64,000 nucleotides of DNA from Microdochium bolleyi (Eukaryota; Ascomycota; Sordariomycetes; Xylariales; Microdochiaceae). The translations under genes and the position numbers were made by a program. The DNA lies in the NCBI GenBank assembly GCA_001566295.1, contig KQ964263.1, positions 372,001 through 436,000 of the forward strand, read 5' to 3'. Shown piece after piece: positions 42,504 to 52,726 of this stretch. How positions within the stretch are numbered: position 1 is the first letter of the stretch; every line of letters starts with the position of its first letter. The notes under the pieces are model-generated. The model searched no databases, was not told where the DNA came from, and saw only the letters and a list, made by a program, of their open reading frames with translations.

Positions 42504-44696
42504 CTAGTGTTGAAACATCGTCCGCAGACTGATGTACTCTCCTGCTGCATCCTTCTTTCCTGTAAATGCCATTCTATCGTTCACCTCCTCGACGTCATGA
42601 CTCTCAAGCAGTCGGCTCATGGCTCGGCCGTGCCTGTGCGGCCTGGGGTCCAGGAGCCTCGGGTCATGAGAGACAGCTAGCTCCAGGCTGGCGCCCGCAG
42701 CGAGCAGCTTCTCCGCGATGTCTACCTTGCCCTGCCGCACAGCCAGACTCAAAGGCGTGTCCTTGGACCTCTTGGGCGCCACCCAGGCTGGCGTCCCAAT
42801 ACCACCACCACCACCATCAACCTCGGGCTCGGGATCGCAGCAGTCATGCAGCGTCTCAAACTGCGCGCCGTGCTCGATGAGGAATTCGACGCCCTTAGCG
42901 CTGTGCTCCGCCACGGCATGCATGAGCGGCGTCCACCCGCGATTGTCCCGCGCCTCGATGTCCGCTCCCTTGGTGAGCAGGAGCTTCGCGAACGACACCG
43001 TCATGTGCTTGTTCGACACAGCCAGGTGCAGCGCCGTGCACCCGGCCTTGTCCGCAGCAGCAGCAAATTCAGCGGCAAAAGCAGCATCGGTATCGGCAGC
43101 ATGGCTCAGGAGCATCTGCGCTGTGTTCTGCCTGTGCCGCGCTGCAATGATCAGCAGCGTCCGGCCCTGCTTCCTGTCGACGTACCGCATCTGGGAGGCC
43201 ATTTCCGGCCCCAAGCTGCCGTCCCACTGCCTTCCCACGCCGAGCAGCAGCCGCAGCATATTCGGTTCAGCGCCGCCCTCGACAGCGTACGCGAGGACGG
43301 GCCTCTGCGCCTTGTCCCGCGCCGCGACGACGACGACGTCCGCGGAGCCGGAGGCGCGCGAGAGCAGGAGCGACACGCAGTCCTCGTTCCCAGCCTTGAC
43401 CGCGCGCATAAGTGCCGTCTGCCAGGTCTGGGGATGCCGGAAGTGCACGTCCGCGCCGAACTCGAGGAGTAGACGCGCCACTTGTGCCGCCGCCGCCCGT
43501 CTTGTGAGACCGCCCCCGGGGGCTGTTGTTGTTGTCGCTGCTGCTGTGCGTGTCGCGTACTGCTTGTACGGCCGCGCTGCCGCGCAGGTCCACAGGGGCG
43601 TGGCGCCGGTCTTGGGGCAGCGCGGGTCCACGGCGAGGCCGGCCTCGAGGAGGATCCTGAGCGCCGGGAGGCGGTCCCGCACGGCGTTGTGACCATTGTC
43701 GTCTTCGGCCAAGTACATGTGGATTTCGAAGTCCGTGAACGGGCCGACAATCCTCCTACGGGAAAAGGGGACCGAAGGGAATTTCTCCTTGTAGGCATTG
43801 AGGACGTGCCGGAGCACTTTGCACTTGGCCTCGGGACCCCGCCGGCGCAGAGCCAAGGGAGGAGACGGGACAGGAGACGGGATGCTCAGGATGGCGTGGT
43901 CGATGGCGTTGTGCCCGCGGAAGTCGACGGTTAGCAAGTCCGCCCTGGCTTCGAGCAGCAGTGCCACCGTGCTCTCGTTGCCGGGGAGGATGGCGGCGTG
44001 CAGAGGCGTTTGGCCCTTGAGGTTGCGGGCGTCCAGCTTGACCCCGTTCTTAATGAGGAGACGGACGGCGTCGTCGTTGCCCTTGACGGCCGCCCAGTGC
44101 AGAGGGGTCCAACCCTGCGCGTCCCGGCTGTCGGCCGGCCTGAACGGGACCTTGATGCCAAGGGAGCCATGTGTATGGTTGTCCGGCGAGCTGAAGGAGA
44201 GCAGGAGCTGCAGCACATCCAGGCAGTCCAGGTCGATGGCCAGTGACAATGGGGAGTATACCGGGCCCTTAGAGTTGGGGTCCGCGCCATACTGCAGCAG
44301 CAGCTCGACTAGAGCCGGCTGCTTGTGCCTGACGGCCAGGAGCAGCGGCGTGGTGTGAACGTGATCGCTGTCCGGCGGCACGAAGACGGGCGCGCCCGGA
44401 TCGGCACCATTCTCCAGGGCTCGCCGTGCTACCGCGAGCGCGGCGGTCTTGCCGGCGGGCCCCTGGCGGCATGCCCACCACAAGGCCTTGTCACCGTGCA
44501 GCTCGTGGCGGATGTGTCGTGCGTAAACCGAGTCGACCAAGCCGCTGTAGTACAGATGGCACGTTGCAGCGAGGGCCAGAGCATCGCGGGTGGACAACGG
44601 CTCGGCAATGGCGCGGACGAGCTCAAATGGCAGGGCGGGAAAGCATCTGTTACCCGTGCTGGCTGCTGTCGGTCCTAAGTCGTCGGTGCTGGTCAT
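42504..44696 (-). CDS. F-box/ankyrin-repeat protein A, 730 aa
   Basis: Start at the ATG giving MTSTDDLGPTAAS (44696). Residues 20-60 form an F-box-like segment (CFPALPFELVRAIAEPLSTR, DALALAATCHLYYSGL). About ten ankyrin repeats follow, for example TTPLLLAVRHKQPALVELLL, GWTPLHWAAVKGNDDAVRLL, GQTPLHAAILPGNESTVALL, QTALMRAVKAGNEDCVSLLL, GCTALHLAVSNKHMTVS and GWTPLMHAVAEHSAKGVEFL. F-box/ankyrin proteins are typically SCF substrate adaptors or of unknown role in fungal accessory repertoires. It is paralogous to the next gene, with the same orientation, same start (MTST) and same F-box/ANK order, and lies 313 bp downstream of it. Confidence 0.85.
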   Translation of the reverse strand: MTSTDDLGPTAASTGNRCFPALPFELVRAIAEPLSTRDALALAATCHLYYSGLVDSVYARHIRHELHGDKALWWACRQGPAGKTAALAVARRALENGADPGAPVFVPPDSDHVHTTPLLLAVRHKQPALVELLLQYGADPNSKGPVYSPLSLAIDLDCLDVLQLLLSFSSPDNHTHGSLGIKVPFRPADSRDAQGWTPLHWAAVKGNDDAVRLLIKNGVKLDARNLKGQTPLHAAILPGNESTVALLLEARADLLTVDFRGHNAIDHAILSIPSPVPSPPLALRRRGPEAKCKVLRHVLNAYKEKFPSVPFSRRRIVGPFTDFEIHMYLAEDDNGHNAVRDRLPALRILLEAGLAVDPRCPKTGATPLWTCAAARPYKQYATRTAAATTTTAPGGGLTRRAAAAQVARLLLEFGADVHFRHPQTWQTALMRAVKAGNEDCVSLLLSRASGSADVVVVAARDKAQRPVLAYAVEGGAEPNMLRLLLGVGRQWDGSLGPEMASQMRYVDRKQGRTLLIIAARHRQNTAQMLLSHAADTDAAFAAEFAAAADKAGCTALHLAVSNKHMTVSFAKLLLTKGADIEARDNRGWTPLMHAVAEHSAKGVEFLIEHGAQFETLHDCCDPEPEVDGGGGGIGTPAWVAPKRSKDTPLSLAVRQGKVDIAEKLLAAGASLELAVSHDPRLLDPRPHRHGRAMSRLLESHDVEEVNDRMAFTGKKDAAGEYISLRTMFQH

Positions 44697-45009
44697 TGTG
44701 GTGAGTCCCTTACTCAAACTTCAGGGTTTGCCTTTGGTCAGAATGTTTGCAAGTGGACGCGCGTGCGGCAAAGTCATGTTGGTCGTCCCCTGCCTCTTGT
44801 ACTTCCCCACCTAAAGGTTCCAGGAATCACAGGGGCTGGCCGGGCAATTAGTCACTCGACGGCGAGTGAGTCGAGCCACGCAGTTGCCTAGTTTAATACA
44901 GAGTATACAGCTGTCCCAGAATCAGACAGCTTCCATGCCAGCTTGCTATATCAGGTTCTGATTGTCGCCCGCAGACTGCCATCACGGCAGCCAAGAGATT
45001 ACAAAATCC

Positions 45010-46974
45010 TCACCATCTCGCCGTACGGTGGCCGTACTGATTCAGCAGGCTTGCGATCTTGAGACCTTCATGAGTTCTGCTGCACTCGGCGAGCAGGTTC
45101 GGCTCCCACTCGAGCGCGATCTCGGCGCTCGCACCAGCCTTGAGCAGGAGCCTGACCGCATCCGTCCAGGAGCATGTCACTGCCGTGCCCAGCGCCGTGG
45201 TGCGTGAGCCATCCGGCCGCACGTGGACGGCGTCGACATTCACGCCCAGCTGTCCGAGCAGGACCTGAACGCCTGACATGGACCGGGCCAAGATGGCTGA
45301 TATGAGTAGCGTGTATCCGTCAGGGCCGGGCGAGTCGAGTCTTGCCCCATGCTCGATCAGCAACGGGCCCAGCTCCCCCGCAAAGTGCCTGCTCGTGAGG
45401 ACGAGGGACAAAAGCGAGCACCCTTCCCTGTCCGTGACCTCGGCATTGGCCCCTTGGCGCAAGAGGAGCTCCATCTTCTCGTGCGAGTGGCGGGCGGCCA
45501 TTAGCGGTGTCTCGCCGCCGTGGTCCGGCCGGTTGATCTGCTCTGCTATAACTGGGCATAGGCATCCGCTTGGCTCCCGTGCGTGGTCGAGCACAAGCCC
45601 GAGCATATTAGGGTCTCGTGTATGCGCTGCGTATAGAAGGACCCCGCGTCCGCCGTTGTCGATCGCGCCGACATCTGCGCCCCTCGCCAGCAACAAGGTC
45701 ACCAGAGGCATGCGTCCCCTGGCGATGGCCTGCATGAGCGGCGTCTGTGAGGTGATGTCGTCGCGGAAGTTGATGTCTGCGCCGGCGTTGATGAGATGGG
45801 TTGCGATCTGGAGCAGGGCCGTAGGTGCTTGGTCGTCGCCCACATTAGTTTTTTCGTGGGCACATAGCCAGAGGGCGGTGACGCTCCTGTTCCCGGAGCT
45901 CCGCGCATCCACGGGGACTCCGAGCTCGAGGAGGACTCTAGTAACACGTGGTGCAAGGCCTGTGACAGAGCGCGCGAGAAGCCGGGCCACGCAGTCCTCG
46001 GGAATGTTCAGCCGCGGCCCTCCCTGTGCCTGTCGAGTCGTGGTCGGTGTCTGCCGCATGGCAAATATATGGCGGACGAGCCGTTCCCATCGGGACTCGG
46101 AGGGGGCCTCTTCGTCGTCGAGGTAGCCGCCGGCTAGGGTTGTGGCTGCCGAGACCACGGCTTCTAGACACGTGTTGTTCCTGTAGTCGACTGCCATGAC
46201 GTCGGCCCCGGCGTCAAGCAGGAGCATGACGGTGTGGTCGTGCTCTTGCTGGCTGATCATTGCCATGAACATCGATTCTCCGAGAGGAGTGCAGCCTGTG
46301 CTACTCCGTGCGTTGACATCTGCGCCGTACTCGAGCAGCACCTGCACGACCGCGTCGTGGCCAAGGAGCGCGGCCCTGTGCAGCGGCGTCGAGCCCAGCC
46401 TGTCGCGGTTCGTGACGAGCCGCGACGGCCGCTGCCCACGAGAAGAACCCCTGCGCGCCTCGTTGTCGGCGGCCAGCATGATGCGCACGAGCTCGGCATG
46501 GTCATCCTCGACAGTGAGCGAGAAGGGCGTCATCATGTCGCCGTGGTCGGCTGCCCGCACAGGTGCTCGCGGGTCGGCGCCATGGCGCAGCAGGAGCTCT
46601 ACCATGGGAGCCTGCCCCAGTTTGACGGCCAGGAAGAGTGGTGTAGTGTAGGCCTCGACAGTGGCCATGTCGTGGTCCGGGATCGGGACATCGGGCTCGA
46701 GGCCCAGCGCCAGCAGTCGCCGAGCTGTGCCGATTGCAGCACGAGAACAAGAGCCGCTCCTGATGGCATTTTGGAGGGGCTTGTAGTTGCGGCATTCGGT
46801 CCGGAGATAACGCGTGTAGACAGCGTCGATGAGCAGTTGGTGGTGCCGGCGCGTCGTCGCGGCGAAGACCAGCGCGTCGGGAATGGAGAGGTGCCGGGTG
46901 ATGAGGGAGACGAGCTCGGCGGGGAGGCGGCACAGCCCCGCGCCGTCCAGCCCGCTGTCGTGGGTGCTCGTCAT
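45010..46974 (-). CDS. F-box/ankyrin-repeat protein B, 654 aa
   Basis: Start chosen at MTSTHDSGLDGAG (46974). An F-box-like N-terminus (LCRLPAELVSLITRHLSIPD, ALVFAATTRRHHQLLIDAVY) precedes ankyrin repeats such as TTPLFLAVKLGQAPMVELLL, GSTPLHRAALLGHDAVVQVL, QTPLMQAIARGRMPLVTLLL and GETPLMAARHSHEKMELLLR. The DAVYTRYLRTE motif corresponds to DSVYARHIRHE in protein A, so the pair arose by tandem duplication and diverged considerably. It ends SLLNQYGHRTARW, comparable in place to protein A's SRLLESHD tail. Function unknown. Confidence 0.85.
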   Translation of the reverse strand: MTSTHDSGLDGAGLCRLPAELVSLITRHLSIPDALVFAATTRRHHQLLIDAVYTRYLRTECRNYKPLQNAIRSGSCSRAAIGTARRLLALGLEPDVPIPDHDMATVEAYTTPLFLAVKLGQAPMVELLLRHGADPRAPVRAADHGDMMTPFSLTVEDDHAELVRIMLAADNEARRGSSRGQRPSRLVTNRDRLGSTPLHRAALLGHDAVVQVLLEYGADVNARSSTGCTPLGESMFMAMISQQEHDHTVMLLLDAGADVMAVDYRNNTCLEAVVSAATTLAGGYLDDEEAPSESRWERLVRHIFAMRQTPTTTRQAQGGPRLNIPEDCVARLLARSVTGLAPRVTRVLLELGVPVDARSSGNRSVTALWLCAHEKTNVGDDQAPTALLQIATHLINAGADINFRDDITSQTPLMQAIARGRMPLVTLLLARGADVGAIDNGGRGVLLYAAHTRDPNMLGLVLDHAREPSGCLCPVIAEQINRPDHGGETPLMAARHSHEKMELLLRQGANAEVTDREGCSLLSLVLTSRHFAGELGPLLIEHGARLDSPGPDGYTLLISAILARSMSGVQVLLGQLGVNVDAVHVRPDGSRTTALGTAVTCSWTDAVRLLLKAGASAEIALEWEPNLLAECSRTHEGLKIASLLNQYGHRTARW

Positions 46975-47300
46975 GTGCTGCAATCTGTCTTGGGCTGGCG
47001 AGACGGCCGAGTTTGTCGTGAAGGGCTGGTGACGGACAACGTCGCGGTCGTTTTCGGAGACGTGGGGTCCCCCTACTCAGCAGTCTACCCCACCACTTTG
47101 ATGGCTTCGAGATATACCATAACGAGCGCAATGCGAGAGCGCAATGCGAGGATGTGGGAATCATCGAGAGGTCCCAGGTGCCTACTTTCCCCTTAGTTAA
47201 GCGTATTCAATGTTTGTGCAGATGTGCTCTTATCCAGATGGCTAGGCCGCTTGCTCTTGCCAACACCGCCCACGGGCCCGGTAGGCATCGGGTCATTCCA

Positions 47301-47344
47301 TCCCTCTCCCCCCCCCCCTCCCCCTCCTTCCCCCCTTCTCCCCC
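47301..47344. repeat. C/T-only homopyrimidine tract
   Basis: About 44 consecutive pyrimidines, mostly C with interspersed T; a possible triplex- or i-motif-forming tract. Confidence 0.85.
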
Positions 47345-48181
47345 ACAGCCGGAAACTGGGTACCCGACACCGAGACCTGGCACGATAGCTTCTGCGAGGG
47401 CGAGGCTGCTAATGGAAAGCAAGGGGGAAAGACAGAATTGATCAGACATCGGAACCTCCTGGTGCATGGTGTATGCAGTTCATAATATGCCGTTGCTCTT
47501 GCTCCAAACAGTTCGGGAAAGGAACCCGCCTCGTTGCCACCTTTCCACTCATGGCCATGTACTTAACTACGTAGTCATCGGCCGTTCGACGACAACACAT
47601 TTCCACCCTCGTCGACTTTCCCCCCTGGAATTGATCATTGAAATGCTCTCTTTTGGATCTCGACTCCTACGAATGTGACCTATTGAGCTTTCCCCTGTGC
47701 TTAGCATCTATAAATCTAGTTGATAACTTCAAGGAGAGTGCAGATTGCAGCAATAAACTACTCTGGGGCGACAATATATACTTGCTATGCGATTGGTCGG
47801 CCCGCAATGCTGCAAAGTGACTTCTCGGACTATAATTCATTACCGACATACGTCGATGGAATCGTGACAACTGGAGCAGCCCACACCGGATCTCTTTCCC
47901 TGCAAAAACGTGTTATAACCAGGTGTCGCTGAACGCGACAGTGTAGAAACCTTGGACGGCAATGCGCAATGCCTTTATACGAGTTTCTTACAAGCAAGCG
48001 ATGCTTTTGAAATCACGAACGCGAAGGTGAGCAGCCACTGTTGCGGTAAAGTAAGATTCAGGCCACCTAGCGTAGTAAAACTCTATCAAGCTACGCTACC
48101 TTACTTGGGAATCTCACAGCAAGGGTAGTAGTCGCACCTGGGCACGGCAGGACTCGCCCTGCGGCGGTGTGTAGGTAATGC

Positions 48182-48460
48182 TCACCAACCTCGAGGAGTG
48201 CATGAAATGGGAATGACGTCGTCTTGGCCTACCTTTGTCCAGATGCCTGCCCCGGCAACCGAAGCAACGAGATCAAAGACCTCCAGAATCCTGAGCAGAG
48301 CCTCCAATGGTGATTCAGTCTCTTTGATGCAAGCTTCGCTGATCTGAAATAGTAAGCTGGGTTTAGTCCTGTCATGCATCGCTTCAGTGCAGAAGTGAGG
48401 GACTCACGCTCCTGGCCCTGGTGGAAATCATGCTTGCCGCCTCAGACACGGCTGCATATC
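48182..48460 (-). other. Possible small gene fragment, two short spliced frames
   Basis: On the minus strand, SEAASMISTRARS is followed by a well-formed GTGAGT...TTTCAG intron and then ISEACIKETESPLEALLRIL, EVFDLVASVAGAGIWTK, all in frame. Upstream the same frame has a stop and no ATG nearby, so this may be a decayed gene or chance. Confidence 0.2.
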
Positions 48461-50164
48461 ATTCACTGAACTTGTGAAAGTTGTGCATCTTTGCGAATGA
48501 CTGCACCAACAACGCCGTCATCGGAAAATTGGACTGGCTGCAGGTGAGGGGAACGGAGCTATCCAGGCAACCTTGTCAGTACGGGGATCATCTTTGTCAG
48601 ATTGTCATGGTAGTACGGGCTCCTTGTCATGGACTTACCAGCGGCTACAGCCGAGGACCTGGCAACTGTAGTCCTTGCCCGCCCAGGGTTCTGTTCCTTC
48701 ATTGCTTCCGACAAACTTGCGAGTTACCCACCAGATAAAGCTGGTCAGCTCCGTAAGATATGTATATTCTCCTCTCAGCCATATCTATTCCCGAGGATCC
48801 TGATCGCAGAGACGTGATTGGGGGTTGAGCCATGGTCAGTTCAAGTCAGAGTGCGTAGTGAAGTTGCGGACAAGGTTGGGGATGTCCTTCAATCACATGC
48901 ACTCCGGCCTAGCCTTTCGAGCAGTATCACTATCAGACAGTTATTTAATGTTCGTAAATTGGAGGCAACGCTCCGTTGCGTGTCTAGGGGAAGGCTGCCT
49001 GCCGCCTGGCACCGCGATTTTTTCCAGAAATGCGACAAATAACGAACGAACGAAGCCCCCCCCTCCCCCCCTGTGAATGTATACACAAAACAGATCGAGG
49101 GGCTGGTATAGGCATGCTTAAGTCATCACCCAGCTGGGCACAACATTAGAGAAATATTTCTTGGTGTTTCTCTTTATATATTCTCTCCATCTATATCTCG
49201 CTATGTGTGTCTGAAGATACTGTCTTCATTATTTCGGTCATTATCGATTATTTTGGCTTTCCAGGAGACACACGTTACGGTAAATATTTGAACATGAGTG
49301 TCCATCATTTCTCATTCGGAAAAACTACACATTAGACGGCGCGTGAGCGATTGATAAGAAGAATATTTATCGCAATCAGCCCAAAGTGGTCGATCACCGG
49401 ATAGCAGAATAAGCCCTGTCATTCTTCACCTATGGTCTTGGGTTCTTGGGGAGGCATTTACACTCGTCTATTTTTCTCAGTCCTATGTATTGGATTGACA
49501 AAGTGACGTCACCAGGGGTTCTCAGGCTGGCGAGCAGTGTTTGGCGCGGCCCACGGCTATGGCTTCTCCCAGCTGTGTGCTGCAATGTCTCAGACAGCGA
49601 ATCCACCCCCAAAAAGCTTCGAAGGCATGGTATGCCCAGCCACGCAGCACATGCCCTGCAGCAGCACGCACACACACACACAATTCACGGCCGCGGGACC
49701 CGCGTCCCCGACGGGTAATATTCTAAATCTCGCAAAGCAAAAACGCCACAGCGGGCTTGGCAAAGAGTCAATCCCAGATTGCATGGCAAGCAAGGTGCGT
49801 GGCGCAACGCACCCGAGTCGGTCACACGCAAAGGAGGAGCAGCAGAGGAAGGAAAAAAGAAGGCAGAGACGTAGAATGGAACCGCCACCTTGGTCGGGGA
49901 GAGAGCCCGCTCCACCAATGGGGGATCTCAGCCGCAACAACACAATTTGCTGGCGGCGCGGCGCCCCTGGGCCGGACGAACATTGTGTGCTGCGTGTCGT
50001 CATTGTGCTCTCATCCAGTGGGACCTGTGCTGGACTAAACGTGTCTCTGGAAATGAGGCTGAGAGATGGGACGAAGGAAGCCTGCTGGAAAGGGATCGCC
50101 AGCTGGCGCGCAAAACCCCGACGGAAACCGCGCCCAGTTTTCCAGTCGCTCGCTTGGAAAAAGT

Positions 50165-50206
50165 GACGGAGACAGAGACAAAGAGAGAGAGAGATAAAGC
50201 GAGAGC
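50165..50206. repeat. GA-rich tract
   Basis: About 40 bp dominated by GA dinucleotides (GACAGAGACAAAGAGAGAGA then GAGATAAAGCGAGAG). A second GA tract lies near 51018-51042. Confidence 0.8.
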
Positions 50207-52726
50207 TTGTGTCGTGCTCGATCCAAGAACCACCCGCCCCGCTCAAGCTGGCGAGCACAACCAACGCCAAACGCTCTCTCTGGACCAGCCAAGACGCCAG
50301 CCAACGGGCGCAGCACCTACATCGGGAAGGTCCGGCCCCAGTTCTTTCGCTGGGGTCCGGGTTGTGCAGTGCATTGCAGGACCTGTGCGGGGGCATGTTG
50401 GCTGGCACAGCTGGCATGTATGCACGCAGGTGCAAGTGCAATGTAATGCAATCCTAGGATGCCATGCAGTGCAAGTGCGCGATCCTGGCGTGGGATGGGG
50501 GACCTGGGGGATCGGGCGACCTCAGGTCGCCAGTCCTGCCGACGTGATGCTGCCAAGCTGCCTCGCTTGGGGATGGACTCGAGACTAACGTCAGCTCAGT
50601 GGGCGGAGTCTGGAGTACGCAGCAGCAAGGGAAATACCCCGTGGCTCCAATGCAGCCTGTGCAAGCCCCAACGTGGCTCGCGTGGGTGCGAAGCTCTGGT
50701 GCAGGCGTGTGTGTCAGTGTGTGTGTGTGGACCCTGTTGCGGGCGCAGCGCATCCGCCTCGAACTGCCCAGGAACCTGAAGGACAGAGCTGCTGAAGTCA
50801 GGAGCTTGAGAAGCAGACAGCGGCGGGTGTGCGGCTCAACGAGCTCGGTGGGCACCAGGGCGCTGCCTAGCGTGCGCTGCTATCGTGTTGTACCTTGGCT
50901 GGGGGGGAGATTGGCGCAACGCGCGGACAGGTCGCCACTGGTAGGCAGGCCCTGGAGAGAAGCGTACTTGCTTGGGACGAGGGACGGAGAGGGGCGAGAC
51001 CCTGACCCCGCCGAGGCGAGAGAGAGAAGAGAGAGAGAGAGACTGGGGTGTGTGTGCTGCAGATCAGGGAGCTGATGAACAGGCAGGACAGCAATCGTCT
51101 CAGAATCGTGAGATGAGCACCCGCACATCTGCAGATCTCGCCTCGATCATCACGCAGCGCCCACAGCTCGGCAAACATACGACGAGACGAGGAAGGCGGC
51201 CAAGAGAAGCTCGAGAAGAACACTGGCTCGACTCGCCGGTAGGGGTGCGACAGTGCCTCGGGTGCTGCCCAGGTTCGTGCTCCTCTGTTTTACGGGGCGG
51301 TGGCTGCGGGCCCTGGTCCCCAGAGCAGGGCCTGGCTTCCAACTTCCCCTTTTGTCCCTGCTGGCAGAGGCAAGAAGCCCGCCGAGCAACGCAACAGGAC
51401 CGCGGTGTTGGAAGATGGCAGCCTGGAGGCATGCACCTGCGGCATCGTGTTGCACTCCCGTGTGGTGTCGGCCCCGTCGTACGAGGTCGAGTCCGGAGTA
51501 GCTGGTCGACGACGGAGGAGAAAATAGACAACTGACGACGAACCGCTGGTGCGCGGAGATGCCAGGCACCGCAACGTGATAGGCGCGAGTCGAGCAGATT
51601 GCAGACCGACGCCTCCCACAAAGGGAAAGGCCAATCTCTGATCCGACTCCACCAGCCAGACGCGCCTGTGGCCGGTGCAGCGCAGAGCCCACCCACGCCC
51701 CCCCAGGGTCCTCTGGGACGCGGACCAGATTGACTCGGTCGCCTGCACGCGGCCGATGATGCCAGGTTGGGCGGGAGGAGACGGACGACAATGGGAGTTG
51801 TGCACGACGTGCCTTATAAGGTACGCTCGGCCTTGCGCAGTAATGCGTGCTGGCGAGGCTGCCCGCAAGTGGCTGCGAGGGAGTGACGGACGGAACCTTG
51901 GAAGAAGGAGTGGAACGAGGCCCCAGGCAGCGCCCCTGCCCCGACCTTTGAAGGGTCCTCCAGGGCTCCAGCTTCCAGGTTCGTCCCCAGTCCCACCACC
52001 GGAACAAAGACCGGAGTGCAAACCCGCGCCCCGGCTAATCGCAGGCCCTCGGCGCCCTCCATGATCCATCCCTCCCTGGCGAGCCCGGCTCCAAACTACA
52101 CAACTCTGGGGCTCGGCCGTTCTTTTCCAAGGAACCGCCCACGAACCCCTTTCGTCTGTATCCACCATGTGGCTTCACCCAGTCCACTCTCGTCTCCTTG
52201 GCGGCTTCCAGTCCGATGCTGCTGCTGCTGCTCCTCCTTTCGTGACGCGCCCCATGCTCATCACGGCTGGGCGCCGCGGACTCCCAGGGTACGGGGTACC
52301 TGCCGCCGCACCACAACGTGGGCGCACGCGCGGGTACCGTTGGTGGTCCGCTCCGCCGTGTCCCAGCAAGCCCCTGCCGCCCCGGTTGCACATAGACATA
52401 GGTGCCAGTAGTCCTCGATTCCCGTTCACCATGTGTCTCGCCTCTTGGGTGACCGGTGCCGATTCCACATTGTCTCTCGTGTCGCATTGCCTTGTCGACT
52501 CTCCCGGACCAACATTGTCGCTGCCCTTCTCGTCCGTCCCAGCAACATCTCTACGCAAACCTCGACCGACAAAGACCCATCCTCGTTATCGTTGTTGTTC
52601 CTGCCGGCCCACGAATCGTCCCGACCAGCTCGACATTCGATCTCGACCACTTTCTCGCTGTTTAAGCAAGAGGATAGAACCGACAGTAGCGCATTCCCGA
52701 TCGACCCAAGAAGACCCTTCGCAGCC

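Larger units (their letters stand above)
46975..52726. other. Gene-poor, repeat-rich region of 5.8 kb
   Basis: No gene could be supported. From 47.5 to 49.4 kb the DNA is AT-richer with few long frames. From 49.5 to 52.7 kb it is GC-rich with long overlapping open frames on both strands (for example 51290-52168 minus, 49890-50588 plus), none with motifs, and carries GA/CT, CA and GT tracts. The last few hundred bases are C/T-rich and should be the desaturase promoter and leader. Confidence 0.45.

Noticed and set aside
47154..47441. 95-aa frame over the C/T tract
   Set aside because: Generated by the low-complexity pyrimidine run; Pro/Ser-only peptide.
51290..52168. 292-aa minus-strand frame
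   Set aside because: Competes with other long frames on both strands in GC-rich DNA; no recognisable domain, signal or membrane segment.
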